Source: Kitasatospora terrestris | Lineage (GTDB): Bacteria; Actinomycetota; Actinomycetes; Streptomycetales; Streptomycetaceae | NCBI RefSeq assembly: GCF_039542905.1 | Contig: NZ_BAABIS010000001.1 | Coordinates: 4,092,001-4,156,000 of the forward strand | Length of the DNA stretch: 64,000 nucleotides | Direction: 5' to 3' | Part shown: one piece after another, positions 8,154 through 19,909 of the stretch | Numbering within the stretch: position 1 is the first letter of the stretch | Layout: the number at the start of each line of letters is the position of its first letter | The notes under the pieces: generated by a model | The model's input: the letters and a program-made list of their open reading frames with translations, nothing else | Database searches by the model: none | What the model was told of the DNA's origin: nothing | Program-made: the position numbers and the translations under genes

Positions 8154-8512
8154 ATGAAGTACCTGCTGATGACCTACGGCAACCAGGAGAAGTGGGCCGC
8201 CCTGTCGGCCGAGGAGTGGCCGGCCGCGATCGCCGCGCAGGAGGCGTTCAACACCCGGTACCGGGAGAGCGGCGAACTGCTCGGCGCGTACGGGCTCGGC
8301 GACGCGGCCGTCTCGCGGCTGGTGCGCCGCCAGGAGGGCCTGCCGGCGGTCAGCGACGGCCCGTACCTGGAGACCAAGGAGTACATGGCCAGCTTCTACC
8401 TGCTGGACTGCGAGAGCGAGGAGCGCGCGCTGCGGATCGCGGCGGACATGCCGTGGGCGGACCGCGAGCCGGTCGAGCTGTGGCCGATCCTGCACGAGTC
8501 CCCGATGGCCGG

Positions 8513-8516
<4 letters not shown>
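8154..8516 (+). CDS. DGPF/YCII-related domain protein linked to an ECF42 sigma factor
   Basis: A 120-aa single-domain YCII-like protein. The family's core is MKYLLMTYGN at the start, then SDGPYLETKEYMASFYLLDC, with DGP matching the DGPF signature. Its stop overlaps the sigma gene start by four bases (ATGA), so the two are translationally coupled. Genes for DGPF proteins are characteristically linked to ECF42 sigma factors and can be their targets; whether this one modulates the sigma factor is unknown. Confidence 0.9.
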
Positions 8517-9802
<1,286 letters not shown>

Positions 9803-11263
9803 CCGGCGACCTTCGAGGAGACCTGGGCCGGGGTCAGCACCTGGTCCTTGACGAAGTACACCCAGTCGACCTGCTCGTTGTACGAGCGCGGGGTGGACGA
9901 GGTCTGCCCGTTGAGGTCGATCAGCCAGTGGTTGAAGTCGATCCACTGCGGGGTCTCGGGCAGGTAGGGCTCGCCGTGGGTGGCGACGACCTGGCCGTCG
10001 ATCCAGTAGGTGATGGCGGAGTTGTCGACGGTCAGCAGCAGGTCGTGCCACCCGTCGTAGGACTGCCGCTGCTCGCCGTGGGCGTTGACGGCGTTCCACG
10101 GGTCCGGGTTGTAGGTCTCCCAGGAGGTCTCGTACATGATGTTGCCCTGCTCGCCCCAGCCGCCGTTGGGCAGGTACTCGAAGTCCTGCTCGCTGTAGTT
10201 CGGGTCCATCGGGGCGTTGAGCGGGGTGAAGGTGAAGAAGGTCTGGTTGACGTGGTCGCCGTCGGGGCCGCCGGTCGGGGTGTCGTTGAACTTGACCCGG
10301 GCCGCGTAGGTGCCGTTCTTGAACTTCCGCGCGGTGGTCTGGATCTCGGTCTCGCGGGTGCCGGCGGCGGTGCCGTCGGTGGTCAGCCGCATGTTCATCA
10401 CGGTGGCGCTGCCGGTGCCGACGAAGGTGATGTCCTGCGGGGACCAGGTGGCGCCGGGGACGCCGGGGCCGCCCTGGCCGGACTTGACGGTCCAGCCGTG
10501 CTGCTGGATCGCGGCGTCGGAGCTGCTGCCGTACGCGAAGTCGTCGAACAGCGCGGGGGCGTTGGGGTCGACCGGCGGGGTGGAGGTGGAGCCGGACGGC
10601 GAGGGCGACGGCGAGGAGGTCGGGTTGTTGCCGGCCGGGGCGGTGCCCCAGATCAGCGCGCCGTTCTTCTGGACGGTGACCTTGGTCCAGTTGGCGTAGG
10701 AGGTCTGGCTGCCGCTGAAGGAGTAGTCGTCCGACTGGGTCAGGGTCTGCCAGTCGGAGCGGTAGAAGCGCAGTTGCATGTCGCCGGTGGACTGGCCCGG
10801 GGCGAGCGAGCCGGCGCCGGCGGTGAAGCCGATCTCCAGGTAGCGGTCGGCGGTGGCGGTGGGGTTGGCCAGGGTGCCGAAGGTGCCGGTGATGTTGCCG
10901 CAGCCCTTGACCGCCCAGGAGCAGGCGAAGCGGTAGCTCACCGACGGGCCGTCGGACTTGAAGTAGTAGCGCAGCGTGGTGCCGCTGAGCGCGACGGTGG
11001 TGGTGCCGGTGTTGGTGAGCTGCAGCCAGGGCTCGGACTGGTCGGCGGTGGCTCCGCTCGCGCTGGTGCGGTACTGGGCGGTGAGCGCGTCACCGGCCGC
11101 GGCCGCGGGTTCGGCGAGGACGAGGCCGGTGCCGATCAGTCCGGCGGCGGTGGCGGCGGCCAGCGCGGCGCGGGCACTGGCGGGTATGCGCAGTCGTGCG
11201 GACACGAGATCCCTTTCCGTGGGGGTGGTGGTACGGGACGTGCTGCGGTGCTGGTGTGCGGTG

Positions 11264-12772
11264 CTACCTGCGGGTGGTGATGCCCAGCGCGGCCAGCCGG
11301 GGGGCGTGGTCGCGCAGGGCGGGCAGGAAGTCGGTGGCCCAGTCGCCCGCCGGGTTCCAGGCGCGGTCGGCGAGGGCGAGCAGGCGGGGGTAGAGCAGGT
11401 GGTCGTACTGCTCCTCGGTGGTGACGAACTCGGTCCACAGCTGGGCCTGGGTGCCGAGCACCCGGGCGGTGTCGGCGGGCGCCCAGTGCGCGGGGGCCGG
11501 GTCGCCGGCGTGGACGGCGTGCAGGTCGACGACGGCGCCGGCCTGGCCGAGCGGCTCGTCGGGGGAGTCGCTCTGCGGGTAGTCCAGGTAGGTGGACAGG
11601 TGCGGGGCCATCACCACGTCGTGGCCGCGGCGGGCGGCGGCCAGGCCGTGGTCGGCGTCGCGCCAGGGCATCACGGTGAACTCGGGCGGCAGCGAGGAGG
11701 AGCTGTCCTCGGCCCAGCAGACCGGGCGGCGGCCGTTGGCCATCAGGTGGGCGCCGACCTGGGCGAGGAACCAGCCGTGCAGCTCCTTCGGTGCGGCGAG
11801 GCCCAGTTCGGCGGTGCGGGCGAGCGCGCCGGGGGCGGTCTCCCACTCGGTGGTGGGGCACTCGTCGCCGCCGAGGTGGATGTACCGGGACGGGAAGAGG
11901 TCCATGGTCTCGTCGAGGACGGTGCGGCAGAAGTCCAGCACCCCGTCGTGGACGCCGAGGATGGTGTCGCACACGCCCCACTCGGTCCACACGTCCAGCT
12001 GCCGCCCGGGCCGGTTGCCGAGCTCCGGGTAGGCGGCCAGCGCGGCGCGGACGTGTCCGGGCATCTCGATCTCCGGCACCACCCGCACCCCGCGCTCGGC
12101 GGCGTACGCGACCAGGTGGCGCAGTTCCGCCTTGGTGTAGGCGCCGCCGTGCGGGACGTCGTCCCAGCGGTCGGAGCCGGCCTGGCCGAGCATGGAGCGG
12201 GCGCGGACCGAGCCGATCTCGGTGAGCCGGGGGTAGGCGTCGACGGGCAGCCGCCAGCCCTGGTCGTCGGTGAGGTGCAGGTGCAGCACGTTGAGCTTGT
12301 GCAGGGCGATCCGGTCGACGGTGCGCAGCAGGCGGTCCATCGGCTGGAAGTGCCGGGCGGTGTCGACCATCAGGCCGCGCCAGGGGTGCCGGGGCCGGTC
12401 GGCGATCTCCACACAGGGCAGGGTCCAGGCGGTGCCGGGGGCCGGGCGGTCCCGCAGGGCCTCCGGTGGGAGGAGCTGGCGCAGGGTCTGGATGCCGTGC
12501 AGCAGTCCGGCGGGGCGGGCGGCGACCAGCCGGACGCCGTCGGGGGTGATGCTGAGCCGGTACCCCTCGGCGCCGAGCACGGCCGGGTCGAGGGCGAGGA
12601 CCACGGCGCCGTCCGGGGAGACGGGCAGCGGCAGCCCGGTGGCGGGGGCGAGCAGGGTGCGCAGCAGCCGGGCGGCCGGCTCGGCGGCGGCTTCGGCGCG
12701 GACGGCGGTGGCGGCGTCGAGGGTGAACCGGCCGGCGGTGCGGTGGGCCCGCACGGGGGTCGGGAGGATCAC
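11264..12772 (-). CDS. GH20 beta-N-acetylhexosaminidase, probably cytosolic
   Basis: A 502-aa enzyme with the GH20 N-terminal beta domain (about 1-120) and catalytic barrel. The catalytic Asp-Glu pair lies in YIHLGGDECPTTEW (about residue 297), and LMVDTARHFQPMDRLLRTVD and HLHLTDDQGWRLP are family signatures. There is no signal peptide, fitting hydrolysis of imported chitobiose-like disaccharides to GlcNAc. It lies 38 bases after the permease gene, forming a binding protein-permease-permease-hexosaminidase operon like the das system of streptomycetes. Confidence 0.9.
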   Translation of the reverse strand: MILPTPVRAHRTAGRFTLDAATAVRAEAAAEPAARLLRTLLAPATGLPLPVSPDGAVVLALDPAVLGAEGYRLSITPDGVRLVAARPAGLLHGIQTLRQLLPPEALRDRPAPGTAWTLPCVEIADRPRHPWRGLMVDTARHFQPMDRLLRTVDRIALHKLNVLHLHLTDDQGWRLPVDAYPRLTEIGSVRARSMLGQAGSDRWDDVPHGGAYTKAELRHLVAYAAERGVRVVPEIEMPGHVRAALAAYPELGNRPGRQLDVWTEWGVCDTILGVHDGVLDFCRTVLDETMDLFPSRYIHLGGDECPTTEWETAPGALARTAELGLAAPKELHGWFLAQVGAHLMANGRRPVCWAEDSSSSLPPEFTVMPWRDADHGLAAARRGHDVVMAPHLSTYLDYPQSDSPDEPLGQAGAVVDLHAVHAGDPAPAHWAPADTARVLGTQAQLWTEFVTTEEQYDHLLYPRLLALADRAWNPAGDWATDFLPALRDHAPRLAALGITTRR

Positions 12773-12810
12773 GGGGGGTTCTCCTGGGGTCGGGGGTTCC
12801 TGGTGGACGG

Positions 12811-13641
12811 TCAGCCCTTGACGGCGCCGGCGGTCAGACCGGCGGTGACCTTGTTCTGGAGGACCAGGAAGATCAGCAGCACGGGCAGCATGAACAGCCC
12901 GGCGGCGGCCATGGTGGCGCCCCAGTCGGTGCCGAAGACGTTGGCGAAGGAGGACAGCCAGACCGGCAGGGTGCGGGCGTCCTGGTTCTTGATGATCAGG
13001 GTGTTGGCGAAGGCGAACTCGTTCCAGGCGGTGATGAAGCCGAACAGCGAGGTGGCGAGCAGGCCGGGGGCGAGCAGCGGCAGGGTGATCCGGCGGAAGG
13101 CCTCGGGCCGGGTGCAGCCGTCGACCCGGGCGGCCTCCTCCAGTTCGACCGGGACGGCGGCGAGGAAGCCGCGCAGGGTGACGATGGTGAACGGCAGGGT
13201 GGTCATGAAGTAGACCAGGGTGAGCATGGTCAGGCTGTCCAGCAGGTCGGTGTCCCGGGCGATCACGTACATCGGGATCAGCAGCGCCTCCCAGGGCGCC
13301 ATCTGCGCGGTGAACACCAGCAGCAGGAAGGCGCGCCGGCCGTGCCAGCGCAGCCGGGCGACGGCGAACGCGGCGAGCAGCGCGACCAGCAGGGCGAGCA
13401 GCACCGAAGCACCGGTGACCAGCAGGCTGTTGCGCCAGAAGGTGCCGAAGCCGGGGGCGGAGACGGCGGTGCGGTAGTGCTCCAGGGTGGGGTGGAGCGG
13501 CAGGAAGGTCGGGGTGTCGGCCTGGATCTCGGCGGTGGGCTTCAGCGCGGTGATCGCCATCCAGTACACCGGGAAGGCGCAGACCGCGAGGACGGCGAGG
13601 CCGGCGAGGTTGAGCGGCAGGCGCCGCAGGGCGGGGATCAC
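12811..13641 (-). CDS. carbohydrate ABC transporter permease, MalG/DasC type
   Basis: A 276-aa inner-membrane permease with six hydrophobic segments and the EAA loop ELEEAARVDGCTRPEAFRRI (about 185-204), which docks on the ATPase. The GTG at 13641 overlaps the stop of the preceding permease (GTGA), showing coupling. No ATPase is encoded in this operon; CUT1 transporters of this kind in streptomycetes share the multiplex ATPase MsiK encoded elsewhere. The gene order suggests uptake of amino sugars or chitooligosaccharides. Confidence 0.9.
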   Translation of the reverse strand: MIPALRRLPLNLAGLAVLAVCAFPVYWMAITALKPTAEIQADTPTFLPLHPTLEHYRTAVSAPGFGTFWRNSLLVTGASVLLALLVALLAAFAVARLRWHGRRAFLLLVFTAQMAPWEALLIPMYVIARDTDLLDSLTMLTLVYFMTTLPFTIVTLRGFLAAVPVELEEAARVDGCTRPEAFRRITLPLLAPGLLATSLFGFITAWNEFAFANTLIIKNQDARTLPVWLSSFANVFGTDWGATMAAAGLFMLPVLLIFLVLQNKVTAGLTAGAVKG

Positions 13642-14564
13642 GGGTTCTCCTCGGCTTCCTGGCGGTGCATCCGGCGCAGGGTGGCGACCAGGGCGGTGAG
13701 CAGGATCAGCACGGTCAGGGTGGAGACCGCCGAGCCGAGGTCGTACTTGTGCAGGGACTGGGCGATCTGGAAGGCGTAGACGGGCAGGGTGGTGGTGGCG
13801 CTGTTCGGACCGCCCTGGCTGACCACCCAGATCTGGGCGAAGCACTTGAAGGTCCAGATCACCTCCAGCGAGGTGACCAGGGCGAACAGCGGGCGCAGGA
13901 CGGGGAAGGTGACCAGCCGGAAGGTCTGCCAGGGTCCGGCGCCGTCCAGGCGGGCTGACTCGTACAGCTCGTTCGGGATGGTGGTCAGCCCGCCGTACAG
14001 GGTGAGTGCGGCGAACGGCACCGACTGCCAGACGATCAGCGCGACCAGCACGGCGAAGGTGGCGTCCTCGTGGGCGAACCAGGCGTAGTCGCGGAAGCCG
14101 TGCAGCCCCAACTGGTCAAGTACCCAGTTGACCACTCCGAACCGGGACTGGAAGAGCCACTGGAAGACGGTGGTCGCGGCGATCACCGGGGTGGCCCAGG
14201 TGAGGACCAGGGCGCTCATCACCGCGAGCCGCATCCGCCGGCCGAGCCGGATCAGCAGCAGCGCGGTGAGGGTGCCGAGCACGGTGATCAGGACGGTGTT
14301 GAGCGCGGTCCAGGCGAGCGTGCGGCGGACCACCCGCCAGAACTCCGGGTCGTCCAGCACCTCGGTGTAGTTGGCGATGCCGACCCAGGGCGCACCGCCG
14401 CGGATCAGCTCGGCCATCCGGAAGTGCTGGAAGGAGATCAGCAGGTTCCGGGCGAGCGGGTAGAGCAGGAGGAACGCCGCGCCCACCACGGTGGGGGCGA
14501 CCAGCAGGTAGGGCCCGACCCGGCTGCGGATCGGCGGTCGGGCGGTGGGCGCGGCGGTGGGCAC
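13638..14564 (-). CDS. carbohydrate ABC transporter permease, MalF/DasB type
   Basis: A 308-aa partner permease with six predicted membrane helices and the EAA loop ELYESARLDGAGPWQTFRLV (about 197-216). The N-terminus (TARPPIRSRVGPYLLVAPTV) is typical of MalF-like CUT1 permeases. It lies 16 bases after the binding-protein gene and overlaps the next permease by four bases. It forms the translocation path with the 12811-13641 product. Confidence 0.9.
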   Translation of the reverse strand: MPTAAPTARPPIRSRVGPYLLVAPTVVGAAFLLLYPLARNLLISFQHFRMAELIRGGAPWVGIANYTEVLDDPEFWRVVRRTLAWTALNTVLITVLGTLTALLLIRLGRRMRLAVMSALVLTWATPVIAATTVFQWLFQSRFGVVNWVLDQLGLHGFRDYAWFAHEDATFAVLVALIVWQSVPFAALTLYGGLTTIPNELYESARLDGAGPWQTFRLVTFPVLRPLFALVTSLEVIWTFKCFAQIWVVSQGGPNSATTTLPVYAFQIAQSLHKYDLGSAVSTLTVLILLTALVATLRRMHRQEAEENP

Positions 14565-14580
14565 GGCGGTGGACTCCCGG

Positions 14581-15852
14581 TCAGGACGAGCTGTTGAGGG
14601 CCTTGGTGATGGCGTCGGAGGCTGCCTTGCCGGCCGCGTCCGGGTCGGCGCCGGTGAGCACCTGGGTCATGTACTGCTTGATCGGGTTGTTGGCCTCGAC
14701 GGCCGCCCAGTTCGGCGAGTTGGGGGTGGCGTGGCCGTTGACCGCGCCGGCCGCCATCGCCACCGCGCCCTCGTTGCCGGCCAGTGCGCCGGCCAGCGAG
14801 GTGCGGTTGGGGACGTAGCTCATCTCCTTGGCCATCTCGGTCTGCCACTTCGCCCCGGCCAGCGCCTTGACCACCTGGTAGGCGGCGTCCTGGTGCTTGG
14901 AGGACTCGGGGACGACCAGGTCGGAGCCGCCGGTGAAGACCGCGCCGGGCTTGGCCGCGCTCTTGCCGGGGATCGGGAAGAAGCCCAGCTTGTCCTTGAG
15001 CTCCGGGTTGGCCTTGACGATGGCGTTGGCGCCGCCGGGGGTGGAGATCACCTGGGCGATGTGGCCCTTGGCGAACACCTCGGCCTGCAGCGGCTTGCCC
15101 TCGTCGGCGTCCTTGGGGCCCTTCCCGAGCGCCTGGAGCCGGCGGTAGAAGTCGATCGCGGCGCGGGCCTGCGGGGTGTCCAGGGCGCCCTTCCACTTGC
15201 CGTCCGAGCCCTTGACCGCCAGGTCGCCGCCCTCGTCCCAGACGAAGCCGGCCAGCGCGTACCAGGTCTGCCCGGTCAGGTAGATGCCCTCGTTGCCGCC
15301 GGAGTTGAGCTTCTCGGTGGCGGCCAGCCACTCCTCGCGGGTCTTCGGCAGGGCGGTGACGCCGGCCTGCTCGAAGAGGTCCTTGCGGTAGATCACCACG
15401 CGGTTGGCGGCGTACCAGGGGATGCCGTACTGCTTGCCGTCGATCCGTCCGGGCTCGGCCAGGCCCGGGATCCAGTCCAGGCCCTCCAGCTCGGCGACCT
15501 TGTCGCTGAAGTCGTGCACGCCGCCGCTGGCCGCGTACTGGGCGACCTGGGTGTTGCCGACCTCGATGACGTCCGGCGCGTCCTTACTGGCCAAGGCACT
15601 GGTCACCTTCTGGCCGATGCCGTCCCATTCCTGGATCTGGACGTTCAGCTTCAGGTTCGGGTGGGTCGCCTCGAAGTCGGCGCGGAACCGCTGGAGGTAG
15701 CCGTCGGTGACGCTGTCACGCATGATCCAGACGGTCAACTCCTGGCTGCTGGAGGAGCTTTCACTCGACTGTCCGGTGGAGGAGCAGGCCGCCGTACCGG
15801 CCAGGACAGCGGCGGCGAGGAGCAGGCGCAGCGGTGGTGCGGAGGGTCTCAC
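14581..15852 (-). CDS. sugar-binding lipoprotein of a das-like ABC transporter
   Basis: A 423-aa family 1 extracellular solute-binding lipoprotein. The lipobox is LAGTAACSS (Cys about residue 23), followed by a Ser-rich linker and the binding fold (ELTVWIMRDS; DVIEVGNTQVAQYAASGGV; GIPWYAANRVVIYRKDLFEQ). In the das system of S. coelicolor the homologue captures chitobiose. The start is the GTG at 15850-15852. The promoter region carries a perfect 8-bp dyad at 15888-15910 and two dre-like sites. Substrate assignment is by context: downstream GH20 and divergent DasR-like regulator. Confidence 0.88.
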   Translation of the reverse strand: MRPSAPPLRLLLAAAVLAGTAACSSTGQSSESSSSSQELTVWIMRDSVTDGYLQRFRADFEATHPNLKLNVQIQEWDGIGQKVTSALASKDAPDVIEVGNTQVAQYAASGGVHDFSDKVAELEGLDWIPGLAEPGRIDGKQYGIPWYAANRVVIYRKDLFEQAGVTALPKTREEWLAATEKLNSGGNEGIYLTGQTWYALAGFVWDEGGDLAVKGSDGKWKGALDTPQARAAIDFYRRLQALGKGPKDADEGKPLQAEVFAKGHIAQVISTPGGANAIVKANPELKDKLGFFPIPGKSAAKPGAVFTGGSDLVVPESSKHQDAAYQVVKALAGAKWQTEMAKEMSYVPNRTSLAGALAGNEGAVAMAAGAVNGHATPNSPNWAAVEANNPIKQYMTQVLTGADPDAAGKAASDAITKALNSSS

Positions 15853-15887
15853 GGAGACGTCACCTCATGGGGGAAGGGGCCGAAAAC

Positions 15888-15910
15888 TTACCAGTGGCTC
15901 TGACTGGTAA
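15888..15910. promoter_or_regulatory. 8-bp inverted repeat operator upstream of the das-like operon
   Basis: TTACCAGT and ACTGGTAA are perfect 8-bp arms separated by GGCTCTG. The half-sites ACCAGT/ACTGGT are those of the DasR-responsive element, but in the reverse order with a wider spacer. It lies 36 bases upstream of the binding-protein GTG, well placed to block transcription leftward. Confidence 0.65.
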
Positions 15911-15915
15911 AGGAA

Positions 15916-15931
15916 TGTGGCATAGACCAGT
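15916..15931. promoter_or_regulatory. dre-like GntR site 1
   Basis: TGTGGCATAGACCAGT matches the palindromic DasR consensus (ACTGGTCTAGACCAGT) at 12 of 16 positions, with an intact right half. It lies between the divergent das-like operon and the DasR-like gene. Confidence 0.6.
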
Positions 15932-15969
15932 TGGGCCGTCAAGGCCTGCGGCGGGGGTGGATGGTGCAC

Positions 15970-15985
15970 ACTGGTCAAGGCCCGA
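15970..15985. promoter_or_regulatory. dre-like GntR site 2
   Basis: ACTGGTCAAGGCCCGA matches the DasR consensus at 12 of 16 positions, with an intact left half. It is 47 bases before the DasR-like ATG, so it may serve autoregulation. Confidence 0.55.
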
Positions 15986-16031
15986 CTACGCTCGGCCGCT
16001 GGTTCGACCACGACAGGAAGGGCGGAACGGC

Positions 16032-16781
16032 ATGGGCGGCGAGGCCTCCGGTCCCGCGTACAAGCGCACCCGGGTCCGCGACTACCTGCGGGACTACGTC
16101 GAGTCGCGCTCCCCCGGCGACCCGATCCCCTCCGAACGGACCCTGTGCGAACAGCTCGCCGTCTCCCGGCCGACCCTGCGCTCCGCCGTCGACGAACTGG
16201 TCTCCACCGGGCTGATCGTCCGCGAGCACGGCCGCGGCATGTTCGTCGCCCCCGCGAAGATCACCCAGGAGCTGGCCGCCGCCACCGAGGACCACGCCTT
16301 CGTCCTGCCGCGCGCCGCCGGCACCTGGACCAGCCGGGTGCTGGAGTTCTCCACCGTCCGGGCCGGCGCCCGCGTCGGCCGCAAGCTCAACCTCTCCCCC
16401 GCGGTCGAGATCGTCTACATCGCCCGGCTGCGGCTGGTCGACGGCGAGCCGATGGCCATCGAGTACCTGCACGTCCCGGCCTCCCTGGTCGGCGGACTGC
16501 GGGCCGAGGAGATGGAGAGCGGCGACTTCTACGAATTGCTGCGCGACGCCCACGGCGTCCGGGTGCACGAGGCCACCCAGTGGATGGAGCCCACCGTGGT
16601 CAGCGAGAAGGAGGCCCGGCTGCTCGACGTCCCGGTGCTCTCCCCCGCCCTGCACGTCGAACGCCTCACCACCGACCGCACCGGCCGCCCCGTCGAGTAC
16701 GTCCACTCGCTCTACCGCGGCGACCGCTACCGGATCGTCTCCCACCTCTCGCTCGGCGACCCGGACGCCCCCGCCGGGTGA
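16032..16781 (+). CDS. DasR-like GntR/HutC family regulator
   Basis: A 249-aa regulator: N-terminal winged helix (PIPSERTLCEQLAVSRPTLR, about 37-56) and C-terminal UTRA effector domain (REHGRGMFVAP linker; EIVYIARLRLVDGEPMAIEY; VEYVHSLYRGDRYRIVSHLS). Architecture and divergent position match DasR, which senses phosphorylated amino sugars and represses chitin/GlcNAc uptake. The N-terminus differs enough from S. coelicolor DasR that it may be a paralogue. The ATG at 16032 has AGGAAGGGCGG upstream. Dre-like sequences in the shared promoter support control of the neighbouring operon and itself. Confidence 0.87.
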   Translation: MGGEASGPAYKRTRVRDYLRDYVESRSPGDPIPSERTLCEQLAVSRPTLRSAVDELVSTGLIVREHGRGMFVAPAKITQELAAATEDHAFVLPRAAGTWTSRVLEFSTVRAGARVGRKLNLSPAVEIVYIARLRLVDGEPMAIEYLHVPASLVGGLRAEEMESGDFYELLRDAHGVRVHEATQWMEPTVVSEKEARLLDVPVLSPALHVERLTTDRTGRPVEYVHSLYRGDRYRIVSHLSLGDPDAPAG

Positions 16782-17147
16782 GCCCCGCGCCACACCGGCG
16801 CGCACCCGGGCCACACCCGGCCCCGCCGTGCTGCTCCCGGTCCACAACCGCGACAGGAGGGCGCACGACGACCGATCCCGAACCGGCGACCGAGACCTAC
16901 CTCGACCACCGGGAAGTGCTCTTCTCCACCGTCCACTCCGTGCTCGGCAGCGTCGCCGACACCGAGGGCGTCCTGCAGGAGACCCGGCTCGCCCGGACCA
17001 CCCGCACCGCCGGCCCGGCCGGAGACCGGGGGAGAACTGCGAGGCCGGCCACGCGGCTGGCCGGATCCGCGCTGTCGGCCGGTCACGGAGCCGGCGTCGC
17101 CCACGCGGCAAAGCCGCACATCGGCGGAGCCCCGAGCCCCGGCCACT
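16782..17147 (+). pseudogene. remnant of a SigJ-type ECF sigma factor gene
   Basis: This 366-base gap between GntR and ROK genes holds no intact gene. In the rightward frame around 16895-17000 it encodes YLDHREVLFSTVHSVLGSVA followed by DTEGVLQETRLAR, which matches region 2.1-2.2 of SigJ-like ECF sigma factors (family pattern: R-x-LF-x-x-A-Y-x-MLGS-x-x-DAED-x-V-QE). There is no recognisable continuation into the rest of region 2 or region 4: after about 17010 the frame loses similarity. It is therefore a decayed N-terminal fragment, probably from about 16870 onward. Confidence 0.65.
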
Positions 17148-18347
17148 TCACCGCCGGGGGTCCGCGCCTGCCCCCAGCAGCGCCTCCAGCGGCAGCATCG
17201 CCGCCCCGAACGCCACCGCGTCCGACCCCAGCGACCCCATCTCGACCGTCACCTGCCCGAACGGGAACGCCAGCGCCTGCCGCTCCGCCGCCTCCCGGAT
17301 CCGCGGCAGCAGCCGGGGCCCGAGCAGCAGCCCGGCCCACCCGCCGAGCACCACCCGCTCCGGGTTGAACAGGTTGATCAGGTTGGCGATCCCCGCGCCC
17401 AGGTAGTCCGCCGTCTCCGCCAGGACCCGCTCCGCCTCGGCGGACGGGTCGGCGAGCAGCGCCGCGATCGCCGCCTCCTGGTCGTCCCCGGCGAGTCCGC
17501 CGCCGACCTCCCGGTGCCGTTCCACGACCGCCCCGGCGCCGACGTACGCCTCCAGGCAGCCCCGGGCCCCGCAGCGGCACTCCCGCCCGCCGTACACGAG
17601 CGTGGTGTGCCCCCACTCGCCGGCGGTGGAGCCGGCGCCCCGGTAGGCCGCGCCGTCGTTGATCACCGCGGCGCCGACGCCGGACCCGACCAGGGCCACC
17701 ACCGCGTGCCGGGCCCCGCGCCCGGCGCCGAACCACATCTCGGCGCGCCCCTGCGCCTTCGCCCCGTTGTCGACGAACACGGGTGCGGTGACGCCGCGTT
17801 CGCGCAGCAGCCGCTCCAGCGGCACCGCCTGCCAGCCGATGGTCGGGGCGTGCACGGCGATGCTCTCGCCGCGCTCGACCATGCCGGGGACGGCCACCCC
17901 GATGCCGATCACCTGGTCGGCCTGGACGCCGGCCGCGCCGAGCACCCGGGCGAGCCCGGCCACCACGTGGTCGGCGACCTCGGCGGGTGTCGGCCGCTCG
18001 CCGGCCAGCGGCAGGTCGGCCTCGCCGCGCCGTTCCATCGCGAGGTCGAAGAGCTCGACCTTGACCCCGGTCTCGCCGACGTCGGCGCCGACGAGGTACC
18101 CGTAGCGGGGGTCGACCCGGAGCATCACGCGCGGCCGCCCGCCGTCGGATTCGACCTGGCCGACGGGCACGATCAGCCGCTCGTCGACGAGTTCGCCGGT
18201 GAGGTTGGAGACGGTGGCGCCGCTGAGCCCGGTGAGCTGGGCGAGTTCCAGCCGGCTGAGCGGGGCGTCGAAGAACAGCTTGGAGAGCAGTATCGAGCGG
18301 TTGCGGCGGCGGATGTCGCGCGCGCTGGTGCGGGACCTGTCGTCCAT
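17148..18347 (-). CDS. ROK family transcriptional regulator
   Basis: A 399-aa NagC/XylR-type regulator. The N-terminal winged helix contains APLSRLELAQLTGLSGATVS (about 28-47); the sugar-kinase-like ROK domain has the zinc motif CRCGARGCLE (about 268) and NLFNPERVVLGGW. ROK repressors bind a sugar in the kinase fold and release DNA. I chose the ATG at 18347 (GAGGAC upstream) over an in-frame ATG at 18398. It diverges from the GH1 beta-glucosidase across a 136-base promoter region with inverted repeats, so that gene is the likely target. Confidence 0.88.
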   Translation of the reverse strand: MDDRSRTSARDIRRRNRSILLSKLFFDAPLSRLELAQLTGLSGATVSNLTGELVDERLIVPVGQVESDGGRPRVMLRVDPRYGYLVGADVGETGVKVELFDLAMERRGEADLPLAGERPTPAEVADHVVAGLARVLGAAGVQADQVIGIGVAVPGMVERGESIAVHAPTIGWQAVPLERLLRERGVTAPVFVDNGAKAQGRAEMWFGAGRGARHAVVALVGSGVGAAVINDGAAYRGAGSTAGEWGHTTLVYGGRECRCGARGCLEAYVGAGAVVERHREVGGGLAGDDQEAAIAALLADPSAEAERVLAETADYLGAGIANLINLFNPERVVLGGWAGLLLGPRLLPRIREAAERQALAFPFGQVTVEMGSLGSDAVAFGAAMLPLEALLGAGADPRR

Positions 18348-18398
18348 GGGGCTGTCCTCGACTCGCGGGCTTCGGTGGGTCCTGTTGTCGCTCACCAT

Positions 18399-18452
18399 CT
18401 TGACGCTTCGACCGCCTCAAGATTTAATCCAGACGATAATTCAATGCTTGAG
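18399..18452. promoter_or_regulatory. ROK/GH1 divergent promoter with CTTGA/TCAAG dyads
   Basis: CTTGA at 18399-18403 pairs with TCAAG at 18417-18421, and CTCAAG at 18416-18421 pairs with CTTGAG at 18447-18452. GATAAT at 18435-18440 is a good -10 box for the rightward beta-glucosidase gene and is enclosed by the second dyad, so a repressor bound there would block transcription. The ROK regulator is the natural candidate. Confidence 0.5.
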
Positions 18453-18483
18453 TTAAGCCCGCGAGGGCTTCTTGGGGAGCAAC

Positions 18484-19836
<1,353 letters not shown>

Positions 19837-19861
19837 CCCGCAGCCGGCCGAGGACGCAGGC

Positions 19862-19895
19862 GACGAGGGGGCCGGCAGCAGCCGGCCCCCTCGTC
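19862..19895. terminator. bidirectional intrinsic-type terminator
   Basis: A perfect 15-bp stem (GACGAGGGGGCCGGC and its complement) around a four-base AGCA loop, located between the ends of the convergent GH1 and serine hydrolase genes. There is no long T-run, as usual in actinomycetes. Confidence 0.85.
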
Positions 19896-19909
19896 CGCGT
19901 CCGGAGGCG

